The notes below the pieces were generated by a model. The model saw only the letters and a list, made by a program, of their open reading frames with translations. It had not been told where the DNA came from and searched no databases. Below, piece by piece: positions 50,327-57,957 of a stretch of 60,505 nucleotides of DNA. Position 1 is the first letter of the stretch; each line of letters begins with the position of its first letter. The position numbers and the translations under genes were made by a program. This DNA comes from an uncultured Collinsella sp. (GTDB lineage: Bacteria; Actinomycetota; Coriobacteriia; Coriobacteriales; Coriobacteriaceae). The stretch is taken from assembly GCA_902470695.1 (NCBI GenBank), contig CABRHH010000014.1, positions 1 through 60,505 on the forward strand, given 5' to 3'.

Positions 50327-51322
50327 CTAATCCACCTCTATGCCCTCGGCATCGGGCGCGTCCCACGTGAAGCCCGCGTGCCCCTCGTTCACGACGGTGG
50401 CGAGGCCAGAATACCCGCCAAAGGTCGTGTCGAGAACCGTCTGCGTGGTCGAGTAGTTGGGCGAGTACAGCCCGATGGCCTCGTCGGAAGTCGCAAAGGC
50501 GCTCTCGGGAATCTCGGCATCGTTGTGCCAGCCGTAGTCCACCAGCACGCGGAAGCGCGTCTTGGGGCTTTCGAGGTCTGTCGTATCGCCAGCCTCTATC
50601 TGGTAGAAGCTGAATCGGGGTGCCGCGAAGCGGATTTCCTCGCCCGATGCGACGTTGCCCGAGCCGTCGGTTTCAAGGGCGAGCGTGTAGGGCTGCGGCT
50701 GTGGCTCCTGATACTCAGCCGCCTCGTTGAACGCCTGACCCTCGTTGGCGATATCGAGAGAGTTCTTCGTGTTGTCCAGTGCGGTTTGGAACTCCTCGAT
50801 GGCCGCTGCGCGCTCCTCCTCGGGCACGGCCTCGATGCCGTAGGCTCCGTAGCTGTTCATGGAATCGTAGGTTCCCGCGTCAGCCTCCGCTTTCAGGGTG
50901 TCGTAGCACTGCTGCCACGCCTCGATGGCTTCGGCAGTGCTGTCGATTGCCGCCTGCTTCTCGGCCTCGAACACCGCCTTGTCCTGCTGCTTGGCGAACT
51001 CGATTATCTCCTCGTCGGAAAGCCCGTTCAGGTCGGCGAAGGTCACGCCGTCGCATTGGTATGCCGTCACGTTGCCGTTGCCGTCGAACGCGAGGATGCG
51101 CTCGATTTCCACGTCCTTCCCGATTTGCTCGTCACCGTCGTACTGCATCCAAACGCCCGCCTGCGCGAACGCCTGCGATGCGGGCACGGGCTCGCTCGCA
51201 CTGCTGGCTGCACCGCCCGCACCCTCGCCCGAGCCGCCGCACCCGACCAGCCCGAGGCCAGCCACGGTTACCGCGCCAACCCCGAGCAGCTTCAAGACGT
51301 TTCTTCTCGTGTATTGCCTCAT
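50327..51322 (-). CDS. Twin-arginine lipoprotein of unknown function
   Basis: 331-residue exported lipoprotein. The N-terminus MRQYTRRNVLKLLGVGAVTV has the twin-arginine pair and hydrophobic helix, and AGLGLVGCGG is a lipobox (Cys28), so it should be folded before export and lipid-anchored. The mature part is acidic with a helical stretch rich in Ala, Glu and Gln (about 110-200) and a beta-rich C-terminal part. No family recognised. Cargo of the integrative element, next to another surface protein. Confidence 0.85.
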   Translation of the reverse strand: MRQYTRRNVLKLLGVGAVTVAGLGLVGCGGSGEGAGGAASSASEPVPASQAFAQAGVWMQYDGDEQIGKDVEIERILAFDGNGNVTAYQCDGVTFADLNGLSDEEIIEFAKQQDKAVFEAEKQAAIDSTAEAIEAWQQCYDTLKAEADAGTYDSMNSYGAYGIEAVPEEERAAAIEEFQTALDNTKNSLDIANEGQAFNEAAEYQEPQPQPYTLALETDGSGNVASGEEIRFAAPRFSFYQIEAGDTTDLESPKTRFRVLVDYGWHNDAEIPESAFATSDEAIGLYSPNYSTTQTVLDTTFGGYSGLATVVNEGHAGFTWDAPDAEGIEVD

Positions 51323-51356
51323 GGATGATTCCCTCCTTTTCGTGTATTGCCTTAGG

Positions 51357-52607
51357 CTACGAACGCTCCGCCCGATTTTTAGCCGCCAGAATCAGACCCG
51401 CCGAAACAAGTAGCAGAGCAAGAGCAGGCAGGCCGATGAGCGCGAACGTGCCGTCGCCCGTCTGGGGAAGCTCGTCCTGCGCGCTTTCCTGAGCGGAGCC
51501 CTCGTTCGCATCCGCCGACCCATCGGGTCGGTCGCCGCCCTGCGGCTTGTCCCCGCCCGTCTGCGGGAGCTTGGCGATGGGCTCGGTCTTAGTCTGGCCG
51601 CATGCCGCGCAGGTGTACGTCCTCACGCCCTCGGCGCTCTCGGTGGGCTCCTTCGTCACAACGCCGCCGTCCCAGATGTGCCCCGTTGCGGCAAGCTCCT
51701 GCGACTGCTCGGCTCCGCAGATTGCGCAGGTGCGAATCTGCTCGCCGCTCTCCGTGCACGTGGGCTCGGCCACCGTCTGCCATTCTCCGTAGGTGTGCTC
51801 GTCGCCGTCGATGGCGTGGAAATCGACCACGTTAACGCCGACTTCCTGCCTCCAGTCCGCGTACTCCTCGGCAGCGGTGCCCGTGTACCCGATGATGCAG
51901 CCACCCAGAATGGGCGTGCCTACGAACTCGGTGACCGACTTGGGCACCCACACGTATTCGAGGCTGCCGCATCCGTTGAGGAACGTGGCGGGAATCTGCG
52001 CCACGCCCTCCTCGATATATACGGTTTCAAGGCTGTCGCAGCCGTAGAACTGCGCGTTGCCGCCGCCCCATTCAGAGCCCGCGGGGATGGTCACCGAGTC
52101 GAGGCTGTCGCAGTCGATGAACACGTCCGAACCCCATGTCACGTTCTCGGGCAGTTCGATTTCCGCGAAGCCCGCTCCGCCGAACGCCACGTTTTCCACG
52201 CGCTCCAAGCCGTCGTTTAAGTACACCTCGGTGAGCGAGGGGTTGTCGGCGAACGCACTCACGCCAATCGTTCTCACGGTGGAGGACATGGTCGCCTTCT
52301 GCAGGCTGGCGTAGCTCACGCCGCCTCGCGTGGCGAACGCCATGCTGGGCACCTCGGTCACACCTTCGGCAACCATGACCTCCTTGACCTGCGCGGCGTA
52401 CGGCTCCCATTCGTAGGCCCCGCCCGCGCTTATCGGGGCTATGTCCTCGGAAAGCGTGAGCACGCCCGCATCGTCCAGCGACCAGCCGTCGCCGCCCGCC
52501 ACCTCCACGGCGTACGCGGGGCGCGCCGCCAGAAATAGCAGCAGGGCGCATGCCGCGAGCAGCGCCGCAAAACGCGCCGCTCTTCTCGTCCGTTCGGTTT
52601 TATCCAT
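51357..52607 (-). CDS. BspA-like leucine-rich LPXTG surface protein
   Basis: 416 residues. Signal peptide (RFAALLAACALLLFLAARPAYA), then LRR_5/BspA-type repeats (GVTEVPSMAF, VRTIGVSAFADNPSLTEVYLNDGLERVENVAFGG, CDSLETVYIEEG). Next come two CxxC-containing modules (IRTCAICGAEQ, TYTCAACGQTK) and sorting signal LPQTG with hydrophobic helix and basic tail. An additional KLPQTGG occurs earlier. Such proteins are sortase-anchored and mediate adhesion in some bacteria. ATG 52607 with AAAGGAG 7 bases upstream. No sortase gene is in the element, so the host enzyme must anchor it. Confidence 0.9.
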   Translation of the reverse strand: MDKTERTRRAARFAALLAACALLLFLAARPAYAVEVAGGDGWSLDDAGVLTLSEDIAPISAGGAYEWEPYAAQVKEVMVAEGVTEVPSMAFATRGGVSYASLQKATMSSTVRTIGVSAFADNPSLTEVYLNDGLERVENVAFGGAGFAEIELPENVTWGSDVFIDCDSLDSVTIPAGSEWGGGNAQFYGCDSLETVYIEEGVAQIPATFLNGCGSLEYVWVPKSVTEFVGTPILGGCIIGYTGTAAEEYADWRQEVGVNVVDFHAIDGDEHTYGEWQTVAEPTCTESGEQIRTCAICGAEQSQELAATGHIWDGGVVTKEPTESAEGVRTYTCAACGQTKTEPIAKLPQTGGDKPQGGDRPDGSADANEGSAQESAQDELPQTGDGTFALIGLPALALLLVSAGLILAAKNRAERS

Positions 52608-52690
52608 TGTTCCGCTCCTTTGCGCTTGCTGTATACGGTGCTCGAAAGTGGTGGCAGCCGCCATACGGGCTACTCCACATAGGCTGCCCG

Positions 52691-52729
52691 CTGCATGGAT
52701 CGTGGCGAAAACCGCCATGATCCATGCAG
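52691..52729 (-). terminator. 17-bp-stem hairpin between element genes
   Basis: CTGCATGGATCGTGGCG and its complement (one G-U) with a 5-base loop, 21 bases past the stop of the membrane protein gene. No clear U-tract; likely 3' end or processing structure. Confidence 0.55.
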
Positions 52730-52749
52730 CGGGGTTCGACGGCGGGCCG

Positions 52750-53538
52750 CTACCGCTTGCCCATCGCGTTGGCAATCCAGTCGAGGTTGCTGCTGGCGCT
52801 TGCGGTGTTTGCGTTTATCTGCTGGGCTTGGCTGAGAACCTGCCCCTGCATGAACAGATTGCCTAGCTGCAGCATGTTGCCGATGCGCTGCTGGTTGAGA
52901 ATCTGCTGCTGCCCCTGCTCCATACGGCGCTGATGCCGCTCTGTCTCGTAGAGGTTGACCATCTCCTGCACGGTGCTCGCGCGGTGGTTGCGCACGGCGG
53001 TAAGGAAGAAGTCCACGGCGTCGATGTTGTCGTAGTCCATCGGGTACCACGGCGCGACTTCCGCAGCCCAGCGCTGCTGCACGGCGAAGATTTCCTGCTT
53101 CGTCTGCTCGATACTCTGCGCGAGCGCTTGGTTGTTGGCCTCCACTTGCGCGTTGCTCTGGTCGATGGTGGCGTTCTTGCGCTCTCGCCCCTTGTCGGCG
53201 GACTTGGAAATGACCCCGTACAGAACCGCGCCGATGATGGCGGATAGCACGAGATTGACGATGTTCCAAACCATCACCTGAAGCTCCATGCCGCCTGCCG
53301 AGAAGAACGGGATGGTTATCGGGTACGTGATGGCCTTGAGCGGCGTGCTGGTGATGAGCGCGAACGCGATGAGGAAGCCCGCCACGGCGTAGAGCACGGG
53401 GTGACGCTTGGTCTTCTTCTCCGTCTTGGCAGCGAACTGCGTGCTCAGCTGGTTGATGCGGTTCTGCAGCCCCACCACGCGGTGCATCAAATCGTGCGCC
53501 GTGGCGACTCCTGATAGCAAATCTTCTTGGCTCCCCAT
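52750..53538 (-). CDS. Membrane protein with long coiled coil
   Basis: 262 residues, unrecognised. Two hydrophobic helices (about residues 48-68 and 88-110) are followed by a long Gln/Asn/Glu-rich helical region (KNATIDQSNAQVEANNQALAQSIEQTKQEIFAVQQRW) and QQQILNQQRIGNMLQLGNLFMQGQVLSQAQQI, likely a coiled coil in the cytoplasm. GAAAGG precedes the ATG at 53538. First gene of the leftward cargo block, divergent from the XRE regulator. Confidence 0.8.
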   Translation of the reverse strand: MGSQEDLLSGVATAHDLMHRVVGLQNRINQLSTQFAAKTEKKTKRHPVLYAVAGFLIAFALITSTPLKAITYPITIPFFSAGGMELQVMVWNIVNLVLSAIIGAVLYGVISKSADKGRERKNATIDQSNAQVEANNQALAQSIEQTKQEIFAVQQRWAAEVAPWYPMDYDNIDAVDFFLTAVRNHRASTVQEMVNLYETERHQRRMEQGQQQILNQQRIGNMLQLGNLFMQGQVLSQAQQINANTASASSNLDWIANAMGKR

Positions 53539-53593
53539 ACGCTCTAACCTTTCTCTCGCCCTACGGGGCTGACTCACCCCAACAAAGTGCTCG

Positions 53594-53655
53594 GCGCAGC
53601 TTTTGCTGCGCTTCTGTTTTCTTAGTTAAACTATATAGGCATAAAATAGCCTATA
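53594..53655. promoter_or_regulatory. Divergent promoter/operator of the element
   Basis: An AT-rich gap between the membrane protein gene and the XRE gene. TATAGGC and GCCTATA (53634-53640, 53649-53655) form a perfect dyad with 8-base spacer, a likely XRE operator. GCGCAGC-TTTT-GCTGCGC (53594-53611) is a separate small hairpin in the leftward leader. Confidence 0.6.
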
Positions 53656-53725
53656 CGAGCTATTATAACCGACAAGAATCGCCCATAGGATTCAAGGCAA
53701 CTTGATTTTGATGGGCGGTGACCGC

Positions 53726-54061
53726 ATGAGATACTTTGAGATAGGCCAACGCATCAGGCGATACCGCAAGGCGTGCGGACTTTCACAGGAGGCGTTGGCG
53801 GGAAGGGTCGGCATCTCCGTCACGCACATGAGCCATATAGAGACTGGAAATACGAAGCTGAGCCTGCCCGTGCTGGCGAAAATCGCCGAAGAGCTTTCGG
53901 TAGGGACGGACGCGCTTTTAACGGACGAATCGAAGCCCGACAAGGCGGCGCTTTCGGCGGAAGTGCGGGAGATTCTAGATTCGTTCGAGGCCGACGAACT
54001 GGCCGTGGCAATTGAGGTTCTGCATGCGCTCAGAAACGCGCTCGCGAAGCAACGCGACTAG
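53726..54061 (+). CDS. XRE-family regulator of the element
   Basis: 111 residues. IGQRIRRYRKACGLSQEALAGRVGISVTHMSHIETGNTKLSLPVLAKIAEELSVGTDALL is a full XRE helix-turn-helix; the C-terminal helix may dimerise. ATG 53726 is the likely start; an ATG at 53711 is possible and the ribosome binding site (GGCGGTG) is poor. Only rightward gene in the element, divergent from the cargo. It probably represses the shared promoter. A bidirectional hairpin follows. Confidence 0.88.
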   Translation: MRYFEIGQRIRRYRKACGLSQEALAGRVGISVTHMSHIETGNTKLSLPVLAKIAEELSVGTDALLTDESKPDKAALSAEVREILDSFEADELAVAIEVLHALRNALAKQRD

Positions 54062-54098
54062 GGGGCGTTTCACGCAATCAGATTTGCACCCGCCAAAA

Positions 54099-54116
54099 GT
54101 TGTAAAAAAGTTGCAC
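54099..54116. promoter_or_regulatory. Candidate integrase arm-binding sites, right end
   Basis: GTTGTAAA (54099-54106) and the related GTTGCAC (54110-54116), preceded by CGCCAAAA, resemble the left-end motif at 47304-47323 (CCGCAAAAGTTGTAAA). Confidence 0.55.
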
Positions 54117-54128
54117 AGGGCTCAAAAG

Positions 54129-54169
54129 ATAAGGGCAAACCGCTCATTTATGAGGCGGTTTGCCCTTAT
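54129..54169 (+). terminator. Terminator at right end of element
   Basis: A 15-bp stem (ATAAGGGCAAACCGC and complement, 54129-54143 / 54155-54169) continues into an inner CTCAT...ATGAG pairing. It lies between the XRE gene and the attachment core and should stop transcription both into and out of the element. Confidence 0.75.
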
Positions 54170-54171
54170 TG

Positions 54172-54210
54172 TCAGATGTTGCCGTGGCAGATGAACAGGA
54201 TGCGATGCAT
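54172..54210 (-). pseudogene. Displaced original start of the tyrosine phosphatase gene
   Basis: ATG at 54210 with GGAAGGAG upstream encodes MHRILFICHGNI and then stops at TGA just inside the element. It is the native 5' end of the phosphatase gene whose remaining codons lie at 46734-47156. The host promoter now drives only this 12-codon fragment. Confidence 0.9.
54173..54183. other. Attachment site, right junction
   Basis: CAGATGTTGCC, the second copy of the recombination core. Sequence to its right is original chromosome; sequence to its left belongs to the element. Confidence 0.85.
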
Positions 54211-54391
54211 GCGAGGCTCCTTCCGTATGAGCAATTGCGTTGGCAAGCTCACGCGCCGTCAAGCTGACCTGCATGAGCTTAGCGCATCGCTTCATACGTT
54301 TTTGTTGAATCCATCTGCCCGACCGCCCGTGCACGATGGGGTGGTTGTGCGCGCGGAGAAGGCCGGCGCGTGCGGCGCGCACATGGGCGGC
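54211..54391. other. Native promoter region of the displaced phosphatase start
   Basis: Chromosomal DNA between the remnant start and the DeoR gene. No gene seen. It should hold the original phosphatase promoter reading leftward. Confidence 0.4.
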
Positions 54392-55201
54392 TTAGCAGAG
54401 CGTGGCCACGCCATCAGAGCTGATGGCGCGCAAGGTATCGGTATCTGCGCAATCGGTGATGACGCCGGTGAAATCCGTGGTGGAGGAGAATCGATAGCCG
54501 CTGCGGACCGAGAACTTCCAGTCCTCGGCAAGCAGGAACCGGTAGGTGGCGTTCTCGATGGCGCGCTGCTTAACCATACCGTCGTCCATCAGGTCGGTCA
54601 TGACGGCGCGGTTGGTGACGTTGACGCCGCTGCAGGCGATGAACGCCTTTTCGAACAGGAGCGGTTCAAGCAGGCTGATGGTGGTCGGGCCGGTGAAGCC
54701 GCGCATGTCGGGGGTGAGGTAGCCACCGGTGATGAGGGCGGTCACTTTGGGGTTTTTGGCGAGCACGGTGGAGATGTCCATCATGTTGGTGGTGACGATG
54801 CAGCGCTTGTCACCGCGCGCAAGCAGCTCGGCGATATAGAGCGACGTCCGGCTTACGTCAAGGAAGACGGCATCACCGTCGGCGATCTCCATGTAGGCGC
54901 GGGCGGCGATGGTGCGCCGGCTGTTCTCGCGACGGGCATCCTGCTGCGTTGCCGTGGGACCGGGCGCCTCCTGGACGGCATCCGTCGGCGCTGCCGATGC
55001 ATCATGTGCGGCACCAGGCGGCGACACGCGGACGGCGCCGCCGTATTCGCGCCGGCACAGCCCTTCATCGGCGAGCGATTTCAGATCCTTGCGGATGCTG
55101 TCCACGCTAATCGAAAAACGTTCGGCGAGTTCGTCAACACGGACGCTGCCTTGCTCCTCAATGAGCCGGGCAATTGCTCGCTTTCGTTCGCGTGGAAACA
55201 A
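54392..55201 (-). CDS. DeoR-family regulator of the PTS/transketolase operon
   Basis: 269 residues. N-terminal helix-turn-helix RERKRAIARLIEEQGSVRVDELAERFSISVDSIRKDLKSLADEGLCRREYGGAV is textbook DeoR. The C-terminal sugar-phosphate sensor has DAVFLDVSRTSLYIAELL, VTTNMMDIS and ALITGGYL. An Ala/Pro-rich insertion fills residues about 60-90. TTG 55201 is preferred: GGAG lies 5 bases upstream and the start LFPRERKR matches family starts. ATG 55309 would add 36 unconserved residues. Divergent from the PTS operon, which it probably represses until a sugar phosphate appears. Confidence 0.88.
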   Translation of the reverse strand: MFPRERKRAIARLIEEQGSVRVDELAERFSISVDSIRKDLKSLADEGLCRREYGGAVRVSPPGAAHDASAAPTDAVQEAPGPTATQQDARRENSRRTIAARAYMEIADGDAVFLDVSRTSLYIAELLARGDKRCIVTTNMMDISTVLAKNPKVTALITGGYLTPDMRGFTGPTTISLLEPLLFEKAFIACSGVNVTNRAVMTDLMDDGMVKQRAIENATYRFLLAEDWKFSVRSGYRFSSTTDFTGVITDCADTDTLRAISSDGVATLC

Positions 55202-55404
55202 GGGGGCTCCAATCCGATGTGCCCATGCAGTCGGTGCTGCAGATGCGTCGTTTTTTGCTGATGCTAGGCTTATTGTACCGGCATGACGCTCCTTTTCCAA
55301 CTTTTTCATGATGTGGTTTGGCTGCTTGGCGACCTTGATGCACCGCCGCCGCTTCGAAGAAGTGGCGTCGTTTCTCGACTCTGACTTGTTCACGGAATAA
55401 TGGG

Positions 55405-55435
55405 ATATACAGCTGAATATACACATAAATATGCA
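55405..55435. promoter_or_regulatory. Three 12-bp phased repeats in the DeoR/PTS intergenic region
   Basis: ATATACA (55405), ATATACA (55417) and ATATGCA (55429) recur with 12-base period in an AT-rich promoter region. AGGAAA also occurs three times nearer the PTS gene (55548-55590). These are the best candidates for the DeoR operator and promoter. Confidence 0.5.
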
Positions 55436-55604
55436 AAAAATGGAAGTCAAAGTCGATTTTGGAGATTGCGGCAATGCCAACGTCGCAAGCGTTCGCCTAC
55501 CGTTTACCGAAGAAAAGCGACCGTTCAAAGTTCAAACAGGAAAAAACAGGAAACTAAATGTACATTACTGATGACAACAGGAAAGAACAAGAGATTGGAG
55601 TGCG

Positions 55605-56066
55605 ATGGCAAAGGCGATTCTGTCGAAGATCGCGCGGGAGAACGTTCAGATAGCGGAGCGGTTCGAAACGTGGCAGGATGCGGTGCGCGGCGCGGTCTCC
55701 CCACTGGTGGAGAGTGGCTACGTTGAGCCTGCGTATATTCAGGGCATCATCGACAACGCAAACGAATACGGCCCGTATTTTGTGATCTGTCCGGACTTGG
55801 CGTTGCTTCACGCGCGCCCTGAGCAGGGAGCTCTTGAAACGCAGCTTGCGTTGACCGTCGTGCGCGAACCGGTGTTCTTCAAGCCGGAGGGTCCGGGCGT
55901 TCGCGTGCTGGTCACGCTTTCCGCAACGGATGCAAATTCTCACCTTGAGGTCATGCGCGAGCTCGCGGAGATGTTCTCCGATGCGGCGCGTATCGAGCGC
56001 CTTGCGACGGCAGCCACCGCCGAAGAGGCGTTTCATGAGTTCACCTCGGGGACGAGGCGAGACTGA
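55605..56066 (+). CDS. PTS EIIA, ascorbate/mannitol-fructose type
   Basis: 153-residue EIIA_2-domain protein resembling UlaC. The phospho-accepting His69 lies in YFVICPDLALLHARPEQGA, the family signature. It passes phosphate from HPr to the EIIB encoded downstream. GGAG precedes the ATG. First gene of the operon, 300 bases from the divergent DeoR gene. Confidence 0.93.
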   Translation: MAKAILSKIARENVQIAERFETWQDAVRGAVSPLVESGYVEPAYIQGIIDNANEYGPYFVICPDLALLHARPEQGALETQLALTVVREPVFFKPEGPGVRVLVTLSATDANSHLEVMRELAEMFSDAARIERLATAATAEEAFHEFTSGTRRD

Positions 56067-56193
56067 TGCTGGGCGCGCAGCGGGGCTATGGGCTCGCGTG
56101 CAGTCGGCAGAAACTGCCCGCGTTCGGTCACGCGGCAGGATGACGTGCGGTTATATCAACGGCCTTTGGGCCAGATTGTGAAAGGAGAGAACC

Positions 56194-57615
56194 ATGGCGG
56201 TGCTTGATTTTGTCGTCAACATTCTCTCGACGCCGGCGATTCTCGTCGGCCTGCTATCCCTCATCGGGCTTGTTCTCCAGAAGAAGCCGGTTGAGGATGT
56301 GGTGTCCGGAACGATTAAGACGATTGTGGGGTTCTTGGTCCTGTCGGCGGGTGCGGCGTTTTTGCAAAGCGGCTCGCTCTTGGCGTTCGGTGAGGTGTTC
56401 AACTACGCCTTCAACATGCAGGGCGTTGTGCCGAACAACGAGGCTGTTGTGTCCATGGCGCTGACCGACTTCGGCCAGGCCTCGGCGGTCATCATGTGCC
56501 TGGGCATGGTGTTCAACATCGTGCTTGCACGATTCTCGCGCCTGCACTACATCTTCCTGACAGGGCACCACACGCTGTACATGGCTTGCATGCTTGCGGT
56601 CGTGCTGTCCATCGGCGGTCTTGAGGGTTGGGGCCTCTACGTTGCCGGCGGGTGCTTGCTCGCGCTGATTATGGTCGTGTCGCCCGCCCTGTGCCAAACG
56701 ACCTTCCGCCAGGTCACCAAGAGCGATGCCATCGCGCTCGGCCATTTCGGCGGAATTGCCTATGCGTTCGCGGGCAAGGTCGGCTCCCTGTTTGAGGGCT
56801 CAACGTCCACCGAGGACATCAACTTCCCCAAGCGGTTGGCGTTTCTGCGCGATACGGTTGTCTCCATCTCGCTGACGATGATGATCTTCTTCATCATCGT
56901 GACGGGCGTTGCGGTGGGCCGCGGTATTCTGGGGGCAGATCCTGCGCAATTCCAATATCTGAACAGCCTGCTGAATGTGGGGACCGAGACGCGTACGAAC
57001 TGGATCGTGTGGGCCATCACGAGCGGCATGTCGTTTGCGGGTGGCGTCTACATCATCCTGTCGGGCGTTCGCCTGGTCGTGGGCGAGATCGTCCCGGCGT
57101 TCAAGGGTATCGCCACCAAGCTCGTCCCCGGCGCCATCCCCGCCATCGACTGCCCGGTCGCCTTCCCCTATGCCCCCAATGCGGTCATCATCGGCTTTTT
57201 GGTCTCATTCTGCGCAGGCATCGTCGGGCTGTTCGTCCTCGGCGCCATCAACTCGGCTCTCATTCCGGTTGCCCTGATCCTGCCCGGCGTGGTCCCGCAC
57301 TTCTTCTGCGGCGCGACGGCGGGCGTGTTCGGAAACGCGCGCGGCGGCATCAAGGGCTGCATCGCCGGAGCGTTCGCCCACGGCCTGCTCATCACGTTCC
57401 TACCTGCTGCCTGCATGCCCGTGTTCGACGCCCTCGGCTTCAGCAGCGCAACGTTTTCCGATTTCGACTTCTCGGTCATAGGCATCCTGTTCGGCAACCT
57501 GGCTCAGGTGGCCGTGGGTATGCCGCTGCTGATCGTCTGCGTGCTGCTGTTCCTGGTGCCGATCGTCTACAACTACGTTGCGCCGCGGCCGAAGACCGCT
57601 TCGACGGAGAGCTAA
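56194..57615 (+). CDS. PTS EIIC, ascorbate (UlaA/SgaT) family
   Basis: 473 residues with about 11 membrane helices. Family hallmarks: ILSTPAILVGLLSLIGLVLQKKPVEDVVSGTIKTIVGFLVLSAGA at the N-terminus, LTGHHTLYMACMLAVVL, and HFFCGATAGVFGNARGGIKGCIAGAFAHGLLITFLPA near the C-terminus. Forms the sugar channel of an ascorbate-type PTS. AAAGGAG precedes the ATG. UlaA relatives also serve pentitols or other acid-like or keto sugars, so ascorbate itself is not assured. Confidence 0.94.
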   Translation: MAVLDFVVNILSTPAILVGLLSLIGLVLQKKPVEDVVSGTIKTIVGFLVLSAGAAFLQSGSLLAFGEVFNYAFNMQGVVPNNEAVVSMALTDFGQASAVIMCLGMVFNIVLARFSRLHYIFLTGHHTLYMACMLAVVLSIGGLEGWGLYVAGGCLLALIMVVSPALCQTTFRQVTKSDAIALGHFGGIAYAFAGKVGSLFEGSTSTEDINFPKRLAFLRDTVVSISLTMMIFFIIVTGVAVGRGILGADPAQFQYLNSLLNVGTETRTNWIVWAITSGMSFAGGVYIILSGVRLVVGEIVPAFKGIATKLVPGAIPAIDCPVAFPYAPNAVIIGFLVSFCAGIVGLFVLGAINSALIPVALILPGVVPHFFCGATAGVFGNARGGIKGCIAGAFAHGLLITFLPAACMPVFDALGFSSATFSDFDFSVIGILFGNLAQVAVGMPLLIVCVLLFLVPIVYNYVAPRPKTASTES

Positions 57616-57675
57616 GACACCTCGTTGTATTTGGGTTGCGCGCACCTCGCGGAGCGCGCCTGAAAGGAGTTTGCA

Positions 57676-57957
57676 ATGGCTATCAAAAAGATCATGTGCG
57701 CGTGCGGGTCCGGTCTGGGATCGAGTCTCATGGTTCAGATGAACATCGACGACGTGCTTGCGGAGCTCGGACGTAGCGACATTTCTGTTGACCACACCAC
57801 GATCTCGGACGTGCAGCCCGGCGCGGCCGACCTGTTCGTCATCGGGCGCGACCTGGAGAGCTTCATCAGCGGTATTCCCGAGGAGCAGCGCATCGTGCTG
57901 ACGAACATCGTCGACAAGGATGAGCTGCGTGCCAAGTTGCAGGAGAAGCTGGGATGA
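57676..57957 (+). CDS. PTS EIIB, ascorbate-type
   Basis: 93 residues, lactose/ascorbate-type EIIB. The phosphocysteine is Cys10 in CACGSGLGSSLMVQMN. Order EIIA-EIIC-EIIB matches ula-like systems. GAAAGGAG precedes the ATG; the stop overlaps the transketolase start (ATGA). Confidence 0.94.
   Translation: MAIKKIMCACGSGLGSSLMVQMNIDDVLAELGRSDISVDHTTISDVQPGAADLFVIGRDLESFISGIPEEQRIVLTNIVDKDELRAKLQEKLG

Larger units (their letters stand above)
47146..54183. mobile_element. ~7.0-kb integrative element in the tyrosine phosphatase gene
   Basis: Bounded by an 11-bp direct repeat CAGATGTTGCC (47146-47156 and 54173-54183). It carries a Tn916-type integrase at one end, a small possible excisionase, a hairpin-rich non-coding region, two small unknown genes, a Tat lipoprotein, an LPXTG leucine-rich protein, a membrane coiled-coil protein and an XRE regulator. 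No relaxase or conjugation gene is seen, so it would need a helper to move between cells. Joining both ends in silico regenerates an intact host gene (ATG CAT CGC ATC... AAC ATC TGC CGC TCA). Confidence 0.9.

Noticed and set aside
49886..51328. Long plus-strand frame opposite the lipoprotein gene
   Set aside because: Antisense shadow; the minus strand has a twin-arginine signal, lipobox and terminator.
47356..54061. Conjugative transposon (full Tn916 relative)
   Set aside because: Only the integrase resembles Tn916; no relaxase, coupling protein or type IV secretion genes are present.
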